64,000 bases of DNA from Lysobacteraceae bacterium P (GTDB lineage: Bacteria > Pseudomonadota > Gammaproteobacteria > Xanthomonadales > Xanthomonadaceae). Under the pieces are notes generated by a model. It searched no databases and was not told the origin of the DNA. It was given only the letters and a program-made list of their open reading frames with translations. Position numbers and translations under genes: made by a program. The stretch covers positions 620,001-684,000 of the forward strand of contig SCOX01000001.1 in NCBI GenBank assembly GCA_005503055.1, given 5' to 3'. Positions within the stretch are counted from its first letter, which is position 1. Each line of letters starts with the position of its first letter. Below are positions 46,072-56,314 of this stretch, one piece after another.

Positions 46072-46572
46072 ATGCGCTTTCACGCGCTCGCCGCCGCCCT
46101 GCTGTCGCTGTCGATCCCGATGACGACGATCGCCGCCGACAAGCCGTCCACGCATGAAACGGATCGTTCTGCCGATCCATCCGTCGCCCGCCAGCTGGAA
46201 GGGCTGGACTACAAGTACGAAGTGGACGACGACGGCGACTACAAGCTCACCTTCGACATGGACGACGGTCGCTCGCAGCTGGCGTTCGTGATCTCCGCCG
46301 TGGAGAACTTCGGCGAAATGAAGGTGCGCGAGGTCTGGGCGCCGGCCTATCGCGCCAGCGAGGCTCAGTTCCCGGCCACGGTCGCCAATCGCCTGCTCGA
46401 GGACAGCCAGTCGAGCAAGCTCGGCGGCTGGGTCAAGCAGGGTGACATGGCGGTGTTCGTGGTGAAGGTGGCGGCGGATGCGACCGCCAAGCAGCTCGAC
46501 GACGCGCTCGATTTCGTCCTGCGCACGGCCGACCAGATGGAACTGGAACTCACCGGCCAGGACGAATTCTGA
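46072..46572 (+). CDS. Secreted YbjN-like protein
   Basis: A 166-residue protein with a signal peptide (MRFHALAAALLSLSIPMTTIAA). The mature region follows the YbjN/type III secretion chaperone-like fold: LDYKYEVDDDGDYKLTFDM, QLAFVISAVENFGEMKVREVW, VANRLLEDSQSSKLGGWVKQGDMAVFVVKV and LDDALDFVLRTADQMELEL. It may be an envelope or secreted relative of YbjN. The stop overlaps the nudJ ATG. Confidence 0.82.
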   Translation: MRFHALAAALLSLSIPMTTIAADKPSTHETDRSADPSVARQLEGLDYKYEVDDDGDYKLTFDMDDGRSQLAFVISAVENFGEMKVREVWAPAYRASEAQFPATVANRLLEDSQSSKLGGWVKQGDMAVFVVKVAADATAKQLDDALDFVLRTADQMELELTGQDEF

Positions 46573-47051
46573 TGAGCTACCGCCAGGGTCGCTTCTGGCA
46601 GCCTGACGTCACCGTCGCCACGGTGGTGGTGGACGCGGGCCGGCTGTTGCTGGTCGAGGAATCCGTCGGCGGCAAGCTCGTGCTCAACCAGCCGGCCGGC
46701 CACCTGGAGCCGGACGAGTCGCTGTTCGAGGCCGCCCTGCGCGAGACCCGCGAAGAGACCGGCTGGGACGTGCGCCTGACGGCCTTCGTCGGTGCCTACC
46801 AGTGGAAGGCGCCCCTCAACCCCGACGGCAGCGGTGGTCGCCATTACCTTCGCTTCGCCTTCGCCGCCGAGCCCGTCGCGCACGACCCGACGCGCACGCT
46901 GGACGAGGGCATCGTGCGCGCGCTGTGGATGACGCCGAGCGAGTTGGAAGCCACGCAGGCGCGCCACCGCAGCCCGCTGGTCTGGCGAGTCGCCGCCGAC
47001 TTCCTCGGCGGCCGCCGGCATCCACTGGAACTCACGCAGCATTTGGCATGA
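46572..47051 (+). CDS. nudJ: Phosphatase NudJ (Nudix hydrolase)
   Basis: A 159-residue Nudix hydrolase with the complete box [22 protein letters not shown]. It is coupled to mnmA by an ATGA overlap, the same nudJ-mnmA-hflD order as in E. coli, which supports the NudJ assignment (thiamine pyrophosphate and nucleoside triphosphate phosphatase). Confidence 0.9.
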   Translation: MSYRQGRFWQPDVTVATVVVDAGRLLLVEESVGGKLVLNQPAGHLEPDESLFEAALRETREETGWDVRLTAFVGAYQWKAPLNPDGSGGRHYLRFAFAAEPVAHDPTRTLDEGIVRALWMTPSELEATQARHRSPLVWRVAADFLGGRRHPLELTQHLA

Positions 47052-48217
47052 ACACGCCGCGCACCATTGTCGGTATGTCCGGAGGCGTCGATTCCTCCGT
47101 CGCCGCGCTGCGCCTGCGCGACGAGGGCGAGCCGATCGCCGGCTTGTTCATGCAGAACTGGGCCGATGACGATGCGCACGACAGCGCGAGTGCCGCTGCA
47201 GGCAGGACGCCGAAAGCGGCCGGCAGCGGCGACTGCCGCGCGCAGGACGACCGCCGCGACGCGGTCGCCGTCAGTGGCCGACTGGGCATTGCGATCCACT
47301 TCCGCGATTTCTCCGGCGAGTACTGGGCCGGGGTGTTCGAGCACTTCCTGGCCGAATACGCCGCCGGCCGCACGCCCAATCCGGACGTGCTGTGCAATCG
47401 CGAGATCAAGTTCAAGCACTTCCTCGACGCGGCGCGCGAGCTGGGCGCGGAGTTCATCGCGACCGGACACTACGCCCAGGTCGAGGCGCGCGGTGGCCGC
47501 CATGTGCTGCTGCGCGCGGTGGACGGCAGCAAGGACCAGAGTTACTTCCTGCACCAGCTGGGGCAGGCGCAACTGGCGGCGACGAAGTTTCCGCTCGGCG
47601 GCCTGCTCAAGCGCGACGTCCGCCAGATGGCGCTCGACGCCGGACTGCCCACCGCGGCGAAGAAGGATTCCACCGGCATCTGCTTCATCGGCGAGCGCGA
47701 CTTCCGCGAGTTCCTCGGCCGCTACCTGCCCGCGCGCGAAGGCGAGATGCGCACGCCCGACGGTCGCGTGATCGGTCGTCATCCGGGCGTGTTCTATTTC
47801 ACCCTCGGCCAGCGCGAAGGCCTGAACATCGGCGGCGTGCGCGGTTTCGAGGCGGCGCCGTGGTACGTGGTCGGCAAGGATGTCGCGGAGAACGTCCTGT
47901 ACGTCGACCAGGGCATCGACAGCCCGTGGCTGCATTCGCAGGCATTGTGGTCGGAGGCCGCGCACTGGATCGCCGGCAGCCCGCCCGCCGGCCGCTTCAC
48001 CTGCACGGCGCAGACCCGCTACCGCCAGGCCGACGAAGCCTGCGAGGTCGAGGTCCGCGACGACGGCACGCTCGCCGTGCATTTCCCCCGACCGCAGCGT
48101 GCGGTCACGCCAGGACAATCCCTGGTGCTCTACGACGGTGAGGTCTGCCTGGGCGGCGCGGTGATCGCCGCCACGGACGCGCCCCTGGAAGAACGATCGA
48201 AGGCCCGAGCTGCATGA
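47048..48217 (+). CDS. mnmA: tRNA 2-thiouridylase MnmA
   Basis: A 389-residue enzyme that makes 2-thiouridine at tRNA position 34. It has the N-type ATP loop [13 protein letters not shown] (about 8-20), the nucleophile/persulfide Cys in [14 protein letters not shown] and the second catalytic Cys in [13 protein letters not shown]. An Ala/Gly-rich insertion (about 42-63) follows [11 protein letters not shown]. Co-translated with nudJ and hflD. Confidence 0.95.
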   Translation: MNTPRTIVGMSGGVDSSVAALRLRDEGEPIAGLFMQNWADDDAHDSASAAAGRTPKAAGSGDCRAQDDRRDAVAVSGRLGIAIHFRDFSGEYWAGVFEHFLAEYAAGRTPNPDVLCNREIKFKHFLDAARELGAEFIATGHYAQVEARGGRHVLLRAVDGSKDQSYFLHQLGQAQLAATKFPLGGLLKRDVRQMALDAGLPTAAKKDSTGICFIGERDFREFLGRYLPAREGEMRTPDGRVIGRHPGVFYFTLGQREGLNIGGVRGFEAAPWYVVGKDVAENVLYVDQGIDSPWLHSQALWSEAAHWIAGSPPAGRFTCTAQTRYRQADEACEVEVRDDGTLAVHFPRPQRAVTPGQSLVLYDGEVCLGGAVIAATDAPLEERSKARAA

Positions 48218-48834
48218 CCCAGAACACCTCGATGTCCACCCGCGTACTCGCCCTCGCCGGCCTCGTGCAGGCCCTGGCGCAGGTGCGGCGGGTCGCGGAC
48301 ACCGGCCAGGCCAACGCCGCCATCCTCGCTACCGCGATGGATTCGGTGTTCCGCATCGACGCGCCCTCGCCCACCGCCGTGTACGGCGACATCGAGGCCG
48401 TGCGTCCAGGCCTGACGCTGCTGCGCGACTACTTCGGCAATTCCCAGCGCGACGAGCAACTGCCGCGTCTGGTCCTGGCGGTGATGCAGCTGGAGCGCCG
48501 CTTCGTTCGAGAGGGCGACATGGGGCAACGCGTGCAGGCCGGCATCCGTGCCCAGGCCGGCAATGCCGAACGCCTGGGCACCGCGCATCCGGACGTGCTG
48601 GCCGCCCTCGGTGCGCTGTACGCCGAGACGCTCAGCCACCTCCGTCCGCGCGTGCTCGTGCAGGGCAATCCGCATTACCTGGGCCAGGCGACCGTGGTTT
48701 CGGAAGTGCGCGCGATCCTGCTCGCGGCAGTGCGCTCGGCCGTGCTGTGGCGCCAATGCGGCGGCAGCCTGTGGGACTTCATGCTGCGCCGCCGCGACCT
48801 GCTGGCCGCCGTGCGCGATCACCTGGAACGTTGA
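48214..48834 (+). CDS. hflD: HflD family protein
   Basis: A 206-residue membrane-associated protein of the HflD family. Motifs: [45 protein letters not shown], and [16 protein letters not shown]. It overlaps mnmA by four bases, the conserved nudJ-mnmA-hflD operon. In E. coli HflD modulates lambda lysogeny through CII; a normal role in this host is not known. Confidence 0.93.
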   Translation: MTQNTSMSTRVLALAGLVQALAQVRRVADTGQANAAILATAMDSVFRIDAPSPTAVYGDIEAVRPGLTLLRDYFGNSQRDEQLPRLVLAVMQLERRFVREGDMGQRVQAGIRAQAGNAERLGTAHPDVLAALGALYAETLSHLRPRVLVQGNPHYLGQATVVSEVRAILLAAVRSAVLWRQCGGSLWDFMLRRRDLLAAVRDHLER

Positions 48835-48895
48835 TCCAGCGGGCTGTGATCGAGCGAGCTGCTCGAGCGGTGAAGCGAGCGGGCGGCTGACGCCG

Positions 48896-49015
48896 TCAGC
48901 CCGCGATCGCCCCGAACCCTATCGCCCACCACACCGCGGCCATCAACACCACGGCGATCGTCCAGCGCATCGCCTGCTCCACCCGGTCGGTCCGGGCCGG
49001 CTTGTCCGTCTTCAT
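48896..49015 (-). CDS. Small single-helix membrane protein (39 aa)
   Basis: A 39-residue protein with a basic N-terminus (MKTDKPARTDRVEQAMRW) and one hydrophobic helix (TIAVVLMAAVWWAIGFGAIA). AGGGGG lies about eight bases upstream of the ATG at 49015. It is convergent with hflD and co-oriented with acnB beyond a terminator. No family is recognised. Confidence 0.6.
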   Translation of the reverse strand: MKTDKPARTDRVEQAMRWTIAVVLMAAVWWAIGFGAIAG

Positions 49016-49131
49016 GTCGCATCCCCCTGCGTGCCGTAATGAGATAACGGCACAGGACTCAAGTCCTTGACTGTTGTCACGCACCGCGCAGCTGCGATCG
49101 GCCACGTGCGGGGACAGCGACGATGCGCACA

Positions 49132-49159
49132 AAAAACCCCGGCGGTGGCCGGGGTTTTT
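49132..49159. terminator. Intrinsic terminator downstream of acnB (bidirectional form)
   Basis: AAAAACCCCGGC-GGTG-GCCGGGGTTTTT: a 12-base-pair stem with a four-base loop, A-run on one side and T-run on the other, 23 bases after the acnB stop on the minus strand. Confidence 0.9.
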
Positions 49160-49181
49160 GCGCCACACGAAACGCAGGCGA

Positions 49182-51767
49182 TCAGGCCGCGACCGTCTCC
49201 GCCACCTGGCGGTAGTCCTCGATCTGGTCGAAGTTCATGTAACGGTAGATCTCGGCACCATTGCTGTTGATCACCCCGATGTCGGCCATGTACTCCTCGC
49301 GCGTCGGGATGCGGCCCAGGCGCGAGCAGATCGCGGCAAGTTCCGCCGAACCCAGATACACGTTGGTGTTGCGGCCCAGGCGGTTCGGGAAGTTGCGGGT
49401 GCTGGTGGAGAACACCGTCGCACCCTCGCGCGCCTGCGCCTGGTTGCCCATGCACAGCGAGCAGCCCGGCATCTCCATGCGCGCACCGGCGGTGCCGAAG
49501 GTGCCGTAGTGGCCTTCCTTGGTCAGCTCCGAGGCGTCCATCTTGGTCGGCGGCGCGACCCACAGGCGCGTGGGGATGTCGCGCTTGCCTTCCAGCAGCT
49601 TCGCCGCGGCACGGAAGTGGCCGATGTTGGTCATGCACGAACCGATGAAGACCTCGTCGATCTTGGCGCCGGCGACGTCGGACAGCGTCTTCACGTCGTC
49701 AGGGTCGTTCGGGCACGCCAGGATCGGCTCGACGATCTGGTTGAGGTCGATCTCGATGACCGCGGCGTACTCGGCATCGGCGTCGCCTTCCAGCAGTTGC
49801 GGGTTGGCCAGCCAGGCTTCCATCGCCTTGATGCGGCGCGCCAGCGAACGCGGGTCGGCGTAACCCTCGGCGATCATCCACTTCAGCAGCGTGATGTTGC
49901 TGGTGAGGTATTCGACGATCGGCTCCTTGTCGAGCTTGACCGTGCAGCCGGCGGCGGAGCGCTCGGCCGAGGCATCGGACAGCTCGAACGCCTGCTCGAC
50001 CTTCAGGTGCGGCAGGCCTTCGATCTCGAGGATGCGGCCGGAGAAGATGTTCTTCTTGCCCTGCTTGGCGACGGTCAGCAGGTCCTGCTTGATCGCCGCC
50101 AGCGGGATCGCGTTGACCAGGTCGCGCAGCGTGACGCCCGGCTGCATCTCACCCTTGAAGCGCACCAGCACGGACTCCGGCATGTCGAGCGGCATCACGC
50201 CGGTGGCCGCGGCGAACGCGACCAGGCCCGAGCCGGCCGGGAACGAGATGCCCACCGGGAAGCGCGTGTGCGAGTCGCCGCCGGTGCCGACGGTGTCGGG
50301 CAGCAGCATGCGGTTGAGCCAGCTGTGGATCACGCCGTCGCCCGGACGCAGCGCGATGCCGCCGCGGTTGCTGATGAAGGCCGGCAGCTCGTGGTGCGTC
50401 TTCACGTCCACGGGCTTCGGGTAGGCGGCGGTGTGGCAGAACGACTGCATGACCAGATCCGCCGAGAAGCCCAGGCAGGCCAGGTCCTTCAGCTCGTCGC
50501 GGGTCATCGGGCCGGTGGTGTCTTGCGAACCCACCGAGGTCATCTTCGGCTCGCAGTACGTGCCCGGGCGGATGCCGGTGCCTTCCGGCAGACCGCAGGC
50601 GCGGCCGACCATCTTCTGCGCCAGCGAGTAACCCTTGCCGGTATCGGCCGGGTCCTGCGGCAGGCGGAACAGCGTCGACGCCGGCAGGCCCAGCGCTTCG
50701 CGCGCCTTGGCGGTCAGGCCGCGGCCGACGATCAGCGGGATGCGGCCACCGGCGCGCACTTCGTCGAACAGCACGTCGGACTTCACCGAGAACTCGGCGA
50801 TGACCTGGCCGTCCTTGAGCGCCTTGCCTTCGTATGGACGCAGTTCGACCACGTCGCCCATGTTCATCTGCGACACGTCGAGTTCGATCGGCAGCGCGCC
50901 GGCGTCTTCCATCGTGTTGTAGAAGATCGGGGCGATCTTCGAGCCCAGGCACACGCCGCCGAAGCGCTTGTTCGGGATGAACGGAATGTCCTCGCCGGTG
51001 AACCACAGCACCGAGTTGGTGGCGGACTTGCGGCTGGAGCCTGTGCCGACCACGTCACCGACATAGGCAACCAGATGGCCCTTGTCCTTCAGCGACTCGA
51101 TGAACTTGACCGGGCCGCGCTTGCCGTCTTCTTCCGGCTCGATGCCCTCGCGCTTGTTCTTCAGCATCGCCAGCGCGTGCAGCGGGATGTCCGGGCGCGT
51201 GGTGGCGTCGGGCGCCGGCGACAGGTCGTCGGTGTTGGTTTCTCCGGTCACCTTGAAGACGGTGATCGTCATCGACTGCGGCACTTCCGGACGGCTCGTA
51301 AACCACTCCGCATCGGCCCAGCTGCGCAGCACGGCCTTGGCGTTGGCGTTGCCCTTCTCGGCCTTTTCCTGCACGTCGTGGAAGGCATCGAACATCAGCA
51401 GCGTGTGCTTGAGCGCGCTGGCGGCGACGGTGCCGACCTGGGCGTCGTCGAGCAGTTCGACCAGCGGGTGGATGTTGTAGCCGCCGAGCATGGTGCCCAG
51501 CAGTTCGGTCGCGCGCTCACGGCTGATCAGCGCGCTCTTTTCGGTGCCGAATGCCACGGCGGCCAGGTACGAAGCCTTCACCTTGGCGGCGTCGTCCACG
51601 CCGGCCGGCACGCGGTAGGTGATCAGGTCGAGCAGGAAGCTTTCCTCGCCGGCCGGCGGCGCCTTCAGCAGTTCGATGACGTCGGCGGTCTGCTGCGCGG
51701 TCAGCGGCAGCGGCGGAATGCCCAGCGCGGCGCGCTCGGCAACGTGGTGGCGATAGGCTTCGAGCAT
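49182..51767 (-). CDS. acnB: Bifunctional aconitate hydratase 2/2-methylisocitrate dehydratase AcnB
   Basis: An 861-residue aconitase B of the TCA and methylcitrate cycles. The N-terminus [20 protein letters not shown] matches AcnB; iron-sulfur cysteines are in [11 protein letters not shown] and in SCMTNIGHF. The ATG at 51767 was preferred over 51776 by family alignment. It lies downstream of the VapBC pair on the same strand and is followed by a terminator. Confidence 0.96.
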   Translation of the reverse strand: MLEAYRHHVAERAALGIPPLPLTAQQTADVIELLKAPPAGEESFLLDLITYRVPAGVDDAAKVKASYLAAVAFGTEKSALISRERATELLGTMLGGYNIHPLVELLDDAQVGTVAASALKHTLLMFDAFHDVQEKAEKGNANAKAVLRSWADAEWFTSRPEVPQSMTITVFKVTGETNTDDLSPAPDATTRPDIPLHALAMLKNKREGIEPEEDGKRGPVKFIESLKDKGHLVAYVGDVVGTGSSRKSATNSVLWFTGEDIPFIPNKRFGGVCLGSKIAPIFYNTMEDAGALPIELDVSQMNMGDVVELRPYEGKALKDGQVIAEFSVKSDVLFDEVRAGGRIPLIVGRGLTAKAREALGLPASTLFRLPQDPADTGKGYSLAQKMVGRACGLPEGTGIRPGTYCEPKMTSVGSQDTTGPMTRDELKDLACLGFSADLVMQSFCHTAAYPKPVDVKTHHELPAFISNRGGIALRPGDGVIHSWLNRMLLPDTVGTGGDSHTRFPVGISFPAGSGLVAFAAATGVMPLDMPESVLVRFKGEMQPGVTLRDLVNAIPLAAIKQDLLTVAKQGKKNIFSGRILEIEGLPHLKVEQAFELSDASAERSAAGCTVKLDKEPIVEYLTSNITLLKWMIAEGYADPRSLARRIKAMEAWLANPQLLEGDADAEYAAVIEIDLNQIVEPILACPNDPDDVKTLSDVAGAKIDEVFIGSCMTNIGHFRAAAKLLEGKRDIPTRLWVAPPTKMDASELTKEGHYGTFGTAGARMEMPGCSLCMGNQAQAREGATVFSTSTRNFPNRLGRNTNVYLGSAELAAICSRLGRIPTREEYMADIGVINSNGAEIYRYMNFDQIEDYRQVAETVAA

Positions 51768-51816
51768 GACTCTCATCTCTCCAATGAACTGCTGACAGAT
51801 ATCAAGGCGCCGTCGC

Positions 51817-52224
51817 TCACGTCGTTTTGGGGACGATGAGCTTGAGGCCCTTGAAGTAATCGCGGAAAAAGGCGTCGTCGCGGGTGATCAGGCCGTCGCA
51901 CTGCAACAGTGCGTGCGCGCCGATCAGGAAGTCGGCGACGACGCGCTCGCGCCGGCCGCCGCGCGAGCGGAAACGTTTGTTCATGTGCCCGGCACGCATC
52001 GCGGCGGCTTCCAGCGTGGGCTGGTAGCGGATGCCGAGCGTGGCGAGCGTCTCCATCAGATTGACGGAGGTATCGAGCACCGACTGCACTTCGGCGACGA
52101 CCGCGTCGCACACGACCACGTCCTCGCGCGCAAGCGCGTCGCCGATGCACGTCTCCGACGCTTCCGCGTAACGCGGATCGCCGATGAGGACATCGAGGAG
52201 GACGGAGGTGTCTAGGGCGATCAT
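51817..52224 (-). CDS. VapC-type PIN-domain toxin
   Basis: A 135-residue ribonuclease-fold PIN domain with the acidic set Asp5 ([14 protein letters not shown]), Glu45, Asp98 and Asp116/117 ([14 protein letters not shown]). VapC toxins cleave initiator tRNA or 23S rRNA. It overlaps its antitoxin by four bases (ATG within the upstream stop). Usually activated when the antitoxin is degraded. Confidence 0.88.
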   Translation of the reverse strand: MIALDTSVLLDVLIGDPRYAEASETCIGDALAREDVVVCDAVVAEVQSVLDTSVNLMETLATLGIRYQPTLEAAAMRAGHMNKRFRSRGGRRERVVADFLIGAHALLQCDGLITRDDAFFRDYFKGLKLIVPKTT

Positions 52225-52466
52225 TCCACCGGCTCTTCCGGTGCGCGGCCGCGCGTGGCGCGCAAGGCCTCGTCGGTGGTGGCCAGGCCGTCGACCAGCT
52301 TGAACTTGCCGCGCACCTTGCGCAGCGCCTCGCTGACATCCTTGCGCAGGATGATGCGGCCGCCGTCCAGTTCGACCTTCAGCGTGGTGCCCTTGGTCAG
52401 GCCCAGCGCGTCGCGCACGGCCTTGGGCAAGGTGATCTGGCCTCGCTCGGCAACGATGGCTTCCAC
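52221..52466 (-). CDS. AbrB/MazE-family antitoxin (VapB-type)
   Basis: An 81-residue protein with an N-terminal SpoVT/AbrB DNA-binding domain (ERGQITLPKAVRDALGL) and a C-terminal toxin-binding tail. A GTG at 52466 with GGAG seven bases upstream fits best; a longer GTG start at 52493 is possible. It would repress its own promoter through the palindrome at 52486-52506. Confidence 0.85.
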   Translation of the reverse strand: MEAIVAERGQITLPKAVRDALGLTKGTTLKVELDGGRIILRKDVSEALRKVRGKFKLVDGLATTDEALRATRGRAPEEPVE

Positions 52467-52485
52467 GGCGGCTCTCCGCTTCAGA

Positions 52486-52506
52486 GTATGCACGAATGAT
52501 ACATAC
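52486..52506. promoter_or_regulatory. Candidate VapBC operator/promoter palindrome
   Basis: GTATG...CATAC arms around an 11-base centre that includes further dyad matches, located just upstream of the antitoxin start. Toxin-antitoxin pairs are autoregulated at such sites, so this is the expected operator. Confidence 0.45.
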
Positions 52507-52670
52507 CTTCCCGCCCATACTCAATCCAGCATGATTCTGCAAGCGCACAATGGGCGCCGTACCTAGGGTGTACGTCCCCGTGCGGTCGGTTCCTTAACGG
52601 AATGTGGGGATAATCGACCCGTCTCCGAGCCAGACTCGCCATTCAGCCAAGGACCCGCCAGGAGCCCCCC

Positions 52671-55430
52671 ATGTCCCAAGACTCCTTTTCGACCCGCCGC
52701 CAGCTCAGTCTCGACGGCCGCACGCTTACCTATTTCAGCCTGCCGGCGCTGGGCGAACGCTTCGATATCGGCCGCCTGCCCTATTCCATGAAAATCCTGC
52801 TCGAGAATCTGTTGCGCCATGAGGACGGCGGCGTGACGGTCGGCAAGGAGCACATCGAGGCGGTGGCGCAGTGGGACTGCAAGGCCGAACCCGACACCGA
52901 AATCGCCTTCATGCCCGCGCGCGTGGTGTTGCAGGACTTCACCGGCGTGCCCTGCGTGGTCGACCTGGCCGCGATGCGCGATGCGGTGACCAAGCTGGGC
53001 GGCAATCCGCGCCAGATCAATCCGCTGATTCCGTCGGAACTGGTGATCGACCACTCCGTGCAGGTGGACGTATTCGGCACCGCGCAGGCGCTGGACCTCA
53101 ACGGCAAGATCGAATTCGAGCGCAACATGGAGCGCTACAGCTTCCTGCGCTGGGGCCAGAAGGCCTTCGACAACTTCAAGGTCGTGCCGCCCAATACCGG
53201 CATCGTCCATCAGGTGAACCTGGAGAACCTGGCGCGCGTGGTGGTCGAGCGCGAGGTGGACGGCGAGCAGCTCGCCTTCCCGGACACCGTCTTCGGCACC
53301 GACAGCCACACCACGATGATCAACGGCATCGGCGTGCTGGGCTGGGGTGTGGGCGGCATCGAAGCCGAGGCGGCGATGCTCGGCCAGCCGTCGTCGATGC
53401 TGATCCCGCAGGTGGTGGGCTTCAAGCTCACCGGCGCGTTGCCGGAAGGCACCACCGCGACCGACCTGGTGCTCACCGTCACCCAGATGCTGCGCAAGCT
53501 GGGCGTGGTGGGCAAGTTCGTCGAGTTCTTCGGTGAGGGCCTGCAGCACCTGCCGCTCGCCGATCGCGCGACCATCGCCAACATGGCGCCGGAGTACGGC
53601 GCGACCTGCGGCATTTTCCCGATCGATGCCGAATCGCTGACCTACCTGCGCCTGTCGGGCCGCAGCGAGCCGCACATCGCGCTGGTGGAGGCGTACGCGA
53701 AGGCGCAGGGCCTGTGGCACGAACCGGGCACGCCGGAAGCGCACTACTCCACCACGCTGGAACTGGACCTGGGCGACGTGAAGCCCTCGCTTGCCGGCCC
53801 CAAGCGCCCGCAGGATCGTGTGCTGCTGGACGACATGAAGCAGAACTTCCGCGACAATCTGGGCCCGCTGACGGCCAATCGCGACAAGCGTTCGCCCGAC
53901 GTCGCCAACTTCGTCGCCGAGGGTGGCGGTGCAGCGGTCGGAAACGAATCCCTGCACAAGGGCGTGGCGGATATCACGATCAACCAGCAGAACGTGCGCC
54001 TGAAGGACGGCGCGGTGGTGATCGCGGCGATCACCTCGTGCACAAACACCTCCAACCCGGCAGTGATGCTCGGCGCAGGCCTGCTCGCGCGCAACGCGGC
54101 CAAGCTCGGCCTCAAGGCCAAGCCGTGGGTGAAGACCTCGCTCGGCCCGGGCTCGCTGGTGGTCACCGATTACCTGCGCAAGGCCGGCGTGCTGGACGAC
54201 CTGGAGAAGCTGGGCTTCTTCGTCGTCGGCTACGGCTGCACGACGTGCATCGGCAATTCCGGCCCGCTGCCGACGGAAGTCAGCGCAGGGATCGCCACGG
54301 GCGATCTCGTCGTGGCCTCGGTGTTGTCGGGCAACCGCAACTTCGAGGGACGCGTGCATCCCGAAGTGAAGATGAACTACCTCGCCTCGCCGCCGCTGGT
54401 CGTGGCCTACGCGATCGCCGGCACGGTGGAGATCGACCTCAGCCGTGAACCGCTCGGCAAAACCGCCGACGGCAAGGACGTGTACCTGCGCGACATCTGG
54501 CCGAGCAACAAGGAAATCGGCGACGTCATCGCCGCGACCGTCGGCCCGGAGCTGTTCGCGCAGAATTACGCCGACGTGTTCAAGGGCGACTCGCGCTGGA
54601 ACGCGATCGCCTCGCCGGAAGGCGAATCGTTCGCCTGGGACGGATCGTCGACCTATATCAAGAACCCGCCTTACTTCGACGGCATGGGAATGGCCGTGGG
54701 CTCGATCTCGGACGTCCACGGCGCACGCGTGCTGGGGCTGTTCGGCGACTCGATCACCACCGACCACATTTCGCCGGCCGGCAACATCAAGAAGGATTCG
54801 CCGGCGGGCCGGTTCCTCATCAGTCGCGGCGTGCAGCCGGCGGATTTCAACAGCTACGGCAGCCGCCGCGGCAACGACGACGTGATGGTACGCGGCACGT
54901 TCGCCAACATCCGCATCAAGAACCTGATGTTCGGCGGCGAGGAAGGCGGCAACACGCTGTACTTCGGCAGCAACCCACCGGAGAAGATGTCGATCTACGA
55001 CGCGGCCATGAAGTACAAGGCCGAGGGTGTGCCGCTGGTGGTGATCGCCGGCAAGGAGTACGGCACCGGTTCCTCGCGCGACTGGGCGGCCAAGGGCACC
55101 AACCTGCTGGGCGTGAAGGCCGTGATCGCCGAGAGTTTCGAGCGCATCCACCGTTCGAACTTGGTCGGCATGGGCGTGCTGCCGCTGTTGTTCAACGACG
55201 GCGAGAACGCGCAGACGCTCGGCCTGGATGGCTCGGAAACCTTCAGCGTGACGGGCCTGAACGACGGCGAGTCCAAGCGCGCCACCGTCACCGCCGCACG
55301 CCAGGACGGCAGTACCGTCTCGTTCGTGGTCAAGGTGATGCTGCTGACGCCGAAGGAAGTCGAATACTTCCGCCACGGCGGCATCCTGCATTACGTGCTT
55401 CGCCAGTTGGCTTCGAAGAAGTCGGCGTAA
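52671..55430 (+). CDS. acnA: Aconitate hydratase AcnA (RpfA)
   Basis: A 919-residue aconitase A. N-terminus [25 protein letters not shown]; iron-sulfur ligands in [12 protein letters not shown] and [15 protein letters not shown]. In Xanthomonas this gene is called rpfA and lies near rpfB. It is divergent from the VapBC pair. Apo-aconitases can bind mRNA, which may explain its historical regulatory name. Confidence 0.97.
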   Translation: MSQDSFSTRRQLSLDGRTLTYFSLPALGERFDIGRLPYSMKILLENLLRHEDGGVTVGKEHIEAVAQWDCKAEPDTEIAFMPARVVLQDFTGVPCVVDLAAMRDAVTKLGGNPRQINPLIPSELVIDHSVQVDVFGTAQALDLNGKIEFERNMERYSFLRWGQKAFDNFKVVPPNTGIVHQVNLENLARVVVEREVDGEQLAFPDTVFGTDSHTTMINGIGVLGWGVGGIEAEAAMLGQPSSMLIPQVVGFKLTGALPEGTTATDLVLTVTQMLRKLGVVGKFVEFFGEGLQHLPLADRATIANMAPEYGATCGIFPIDAESLTYLRLSGRSEPHIALVEAYAKAQGLWHEPGTPEAHYSTTLELDLGDVKPSLAGPKRPQDRVLLDDMKQNFRDNLGPLTANRDKRSPDVANFVAEGGGAAVGNESLHKGVADITINQQNVRLKDGAVVIAAITSCTNTSNPAVMLGAGLLARNAAKLGLKAKPWVKTSLGPGSLVVTDYLRKAGVLDDLEKLGFFVVGYGCTTCIGNSGPLPTEVSAGIATGDLVVASVLSGNRNFEGRVHPEVKMNYLASPPLVVAYAIAGTVEIDLSREPLGKTADGKDVYLRDIWPSNKEIGDVIAATVGPELFAQNYADVFKGDSRWNAIASPEGESFAWDGSSTYIKNPPYFDGMGMAVGSISDVHGARVLGLFGDSITTDHISPAGNIKKDSPAGRFLISRGVQPADFNSYGSRRGNDDVMVRGTFANIRIKNLMFGGEEGGNTLYFGSNPPEKMSIYDAAMKYKAEGVPLVVIAGKEYGTGSSRDWAAKGTNLLGVKAVIAESFERIHRSNLVGMGVLPLLFNDGENAQTLGLDGSETFSVTGLNDGESKRATVTAARQDGSTVSFVVKVMLLTPKEVEYFRHGGILHYVLRQLASKKSA

Positions 55431-55465
55431 CCGGCTCCGGAACGGCGGCAGACCCGCCTGCTTTG

Positions 55466-55500
55466 ACCCCTCTCCCGCCCGGGGAGGGGTTGGGGTGAGG
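55466..55500. repeat. CCCCTCTCCCG repeat downstream of acnA
   Basis: The 252-base gap 55431-55682 has no gene but holds CCCCTCTCCC...GGGGAGGGG followed by TGGGGTGAGGG, a short hairpin with a conserved G-rich tail. The same sequence occurs between genes in many Xanthomonadaceae. Confidence 0.55.
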
Positions 55501-55682
55501 GCCGGCGAAGCGGTTGAAGCGATGCGCGCGCAAACCGCCACCGGCTTTCGGTTTGCGTGACGCCCATTGACCTCGGACTCCGCCTGCGCAGGAATGGCCT
55601 GGGCCGGCACGAACGACGGCCCGCCGAGATGACACTGGAGCCGGGCACCGTCGGCGCGCGCCCACATCGTGCAACGCGCCCG

Positions 55683-56138
55683 CTACAGCCTCGCCTCCCA
55701 CTGCGCGCTCGTCATCTGCCACTGACCATCCACTTCGCGCCAGCCGGTCTCGACGTCGTACAAGCGCGCCGCCTCGGGCAGCAATTGGCTGGAGCCACCG
55801 GTGACGGCGACATTGAAGCGAGCCGTCGCATGCCCGGAACGCATGTCGATCGACACCGGCCCGATGTTCGCCCCCACCGCGCCATAGCGGAGGAACATCA
55901 GTTGCGCCATGCGGCGCGCACCGTCGCGATCGAGCGATCCAGGTCCGATGAAGTCGTCGGCCAGAACCTCCTCGAGCGCACCGGCATCCTTCGTCTCGAT
56001 CGCCGCGTGCAGTTGCGAAAGCGTGCCGCGCAGACGTTGCTCGGGGGGCGCGCCGCTGCAGGCGGCCAAGACGAGCGCCAACCCCAAAACGAGCCAAGCC
56101 ATCGAGGCAGCGCGCGCGCAGCCGGTTCGTTTCCCCAT
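55683..56138 (-). CDS. NTF2-like lipoprotein (DUF4440/SnoaL-type)
   Basis: A 151-residue lipoprotein with lipobox LAAC (Cys about 27). The mature domain follows a SnoaL/NTF2-like fold: LRGTLSQLHAAIETKDAGALEEVLADDFIG, IDMRSGHATARFNVAVTGG and GWREVDGQWQMTSAQWE. Convergent with acnA and divergent from rpfB. Function unknown. Confidence 0.8.
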   Translation of the reverse strand: MGKRTGCARAASMAWLVLGLALVLAACSGAPPEQRLRGTLSQLHAAIETKDAGALEEVLADDFIGPGSLDRDGARRMAQLMFLRYGAVGANIGPVSIDMRSGHATARFNVAVTGGSSQLLPEAARLYDVETGWREVDGQWQMTSAQWEARL

Positions 56139-56217
56139 TCCGATGTCCCCTCAAGGCGCGTGAGCGCGTACATCCTGCCATGGGGCCGGCACCGCGCGAC
56201 GCGCCTTGCCAGCCCTC

Positions 56218-56233
56218 TGGAGCCTATGCTCCA
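56218..56233. promoter_or_regulatory. TGGAGC-CTAT-GCTCCA palindrome upstream of rpfB
   Basis: A perfect six-base-arm inverted repeat about 82 bases ahead of the rpfB start and in the divergent spacer with the lipoprotein gene. It could be a TetR- or FadR-type operator, fitting fatty-acyl control of rpfB, or an RNA hairpin in the leader. Unproven. Confidence 0.35.
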
Positions 56234-56314
56234 ATCGGGCAAGCACCGTACGGTGGAGCATCCATGGAATGCGACCGACGGACCTGGTTCACCAGCGATG
56301 GAGAGGGGATCGCG

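Noticed and set aside
49074-51839. A 921-codon plus-strand frame opposite acnB
   Set aside because: High-GC shadow of the conserved acnB gene; residues are Arg/Ala/Gly/His-rich with no domain.
52563-55667. A 1034-codon minus-strand frame opposite acnA
   Set aside because: Antisense shadow of the fully conserved aconitase gene, low-complexity translation, no start signal.
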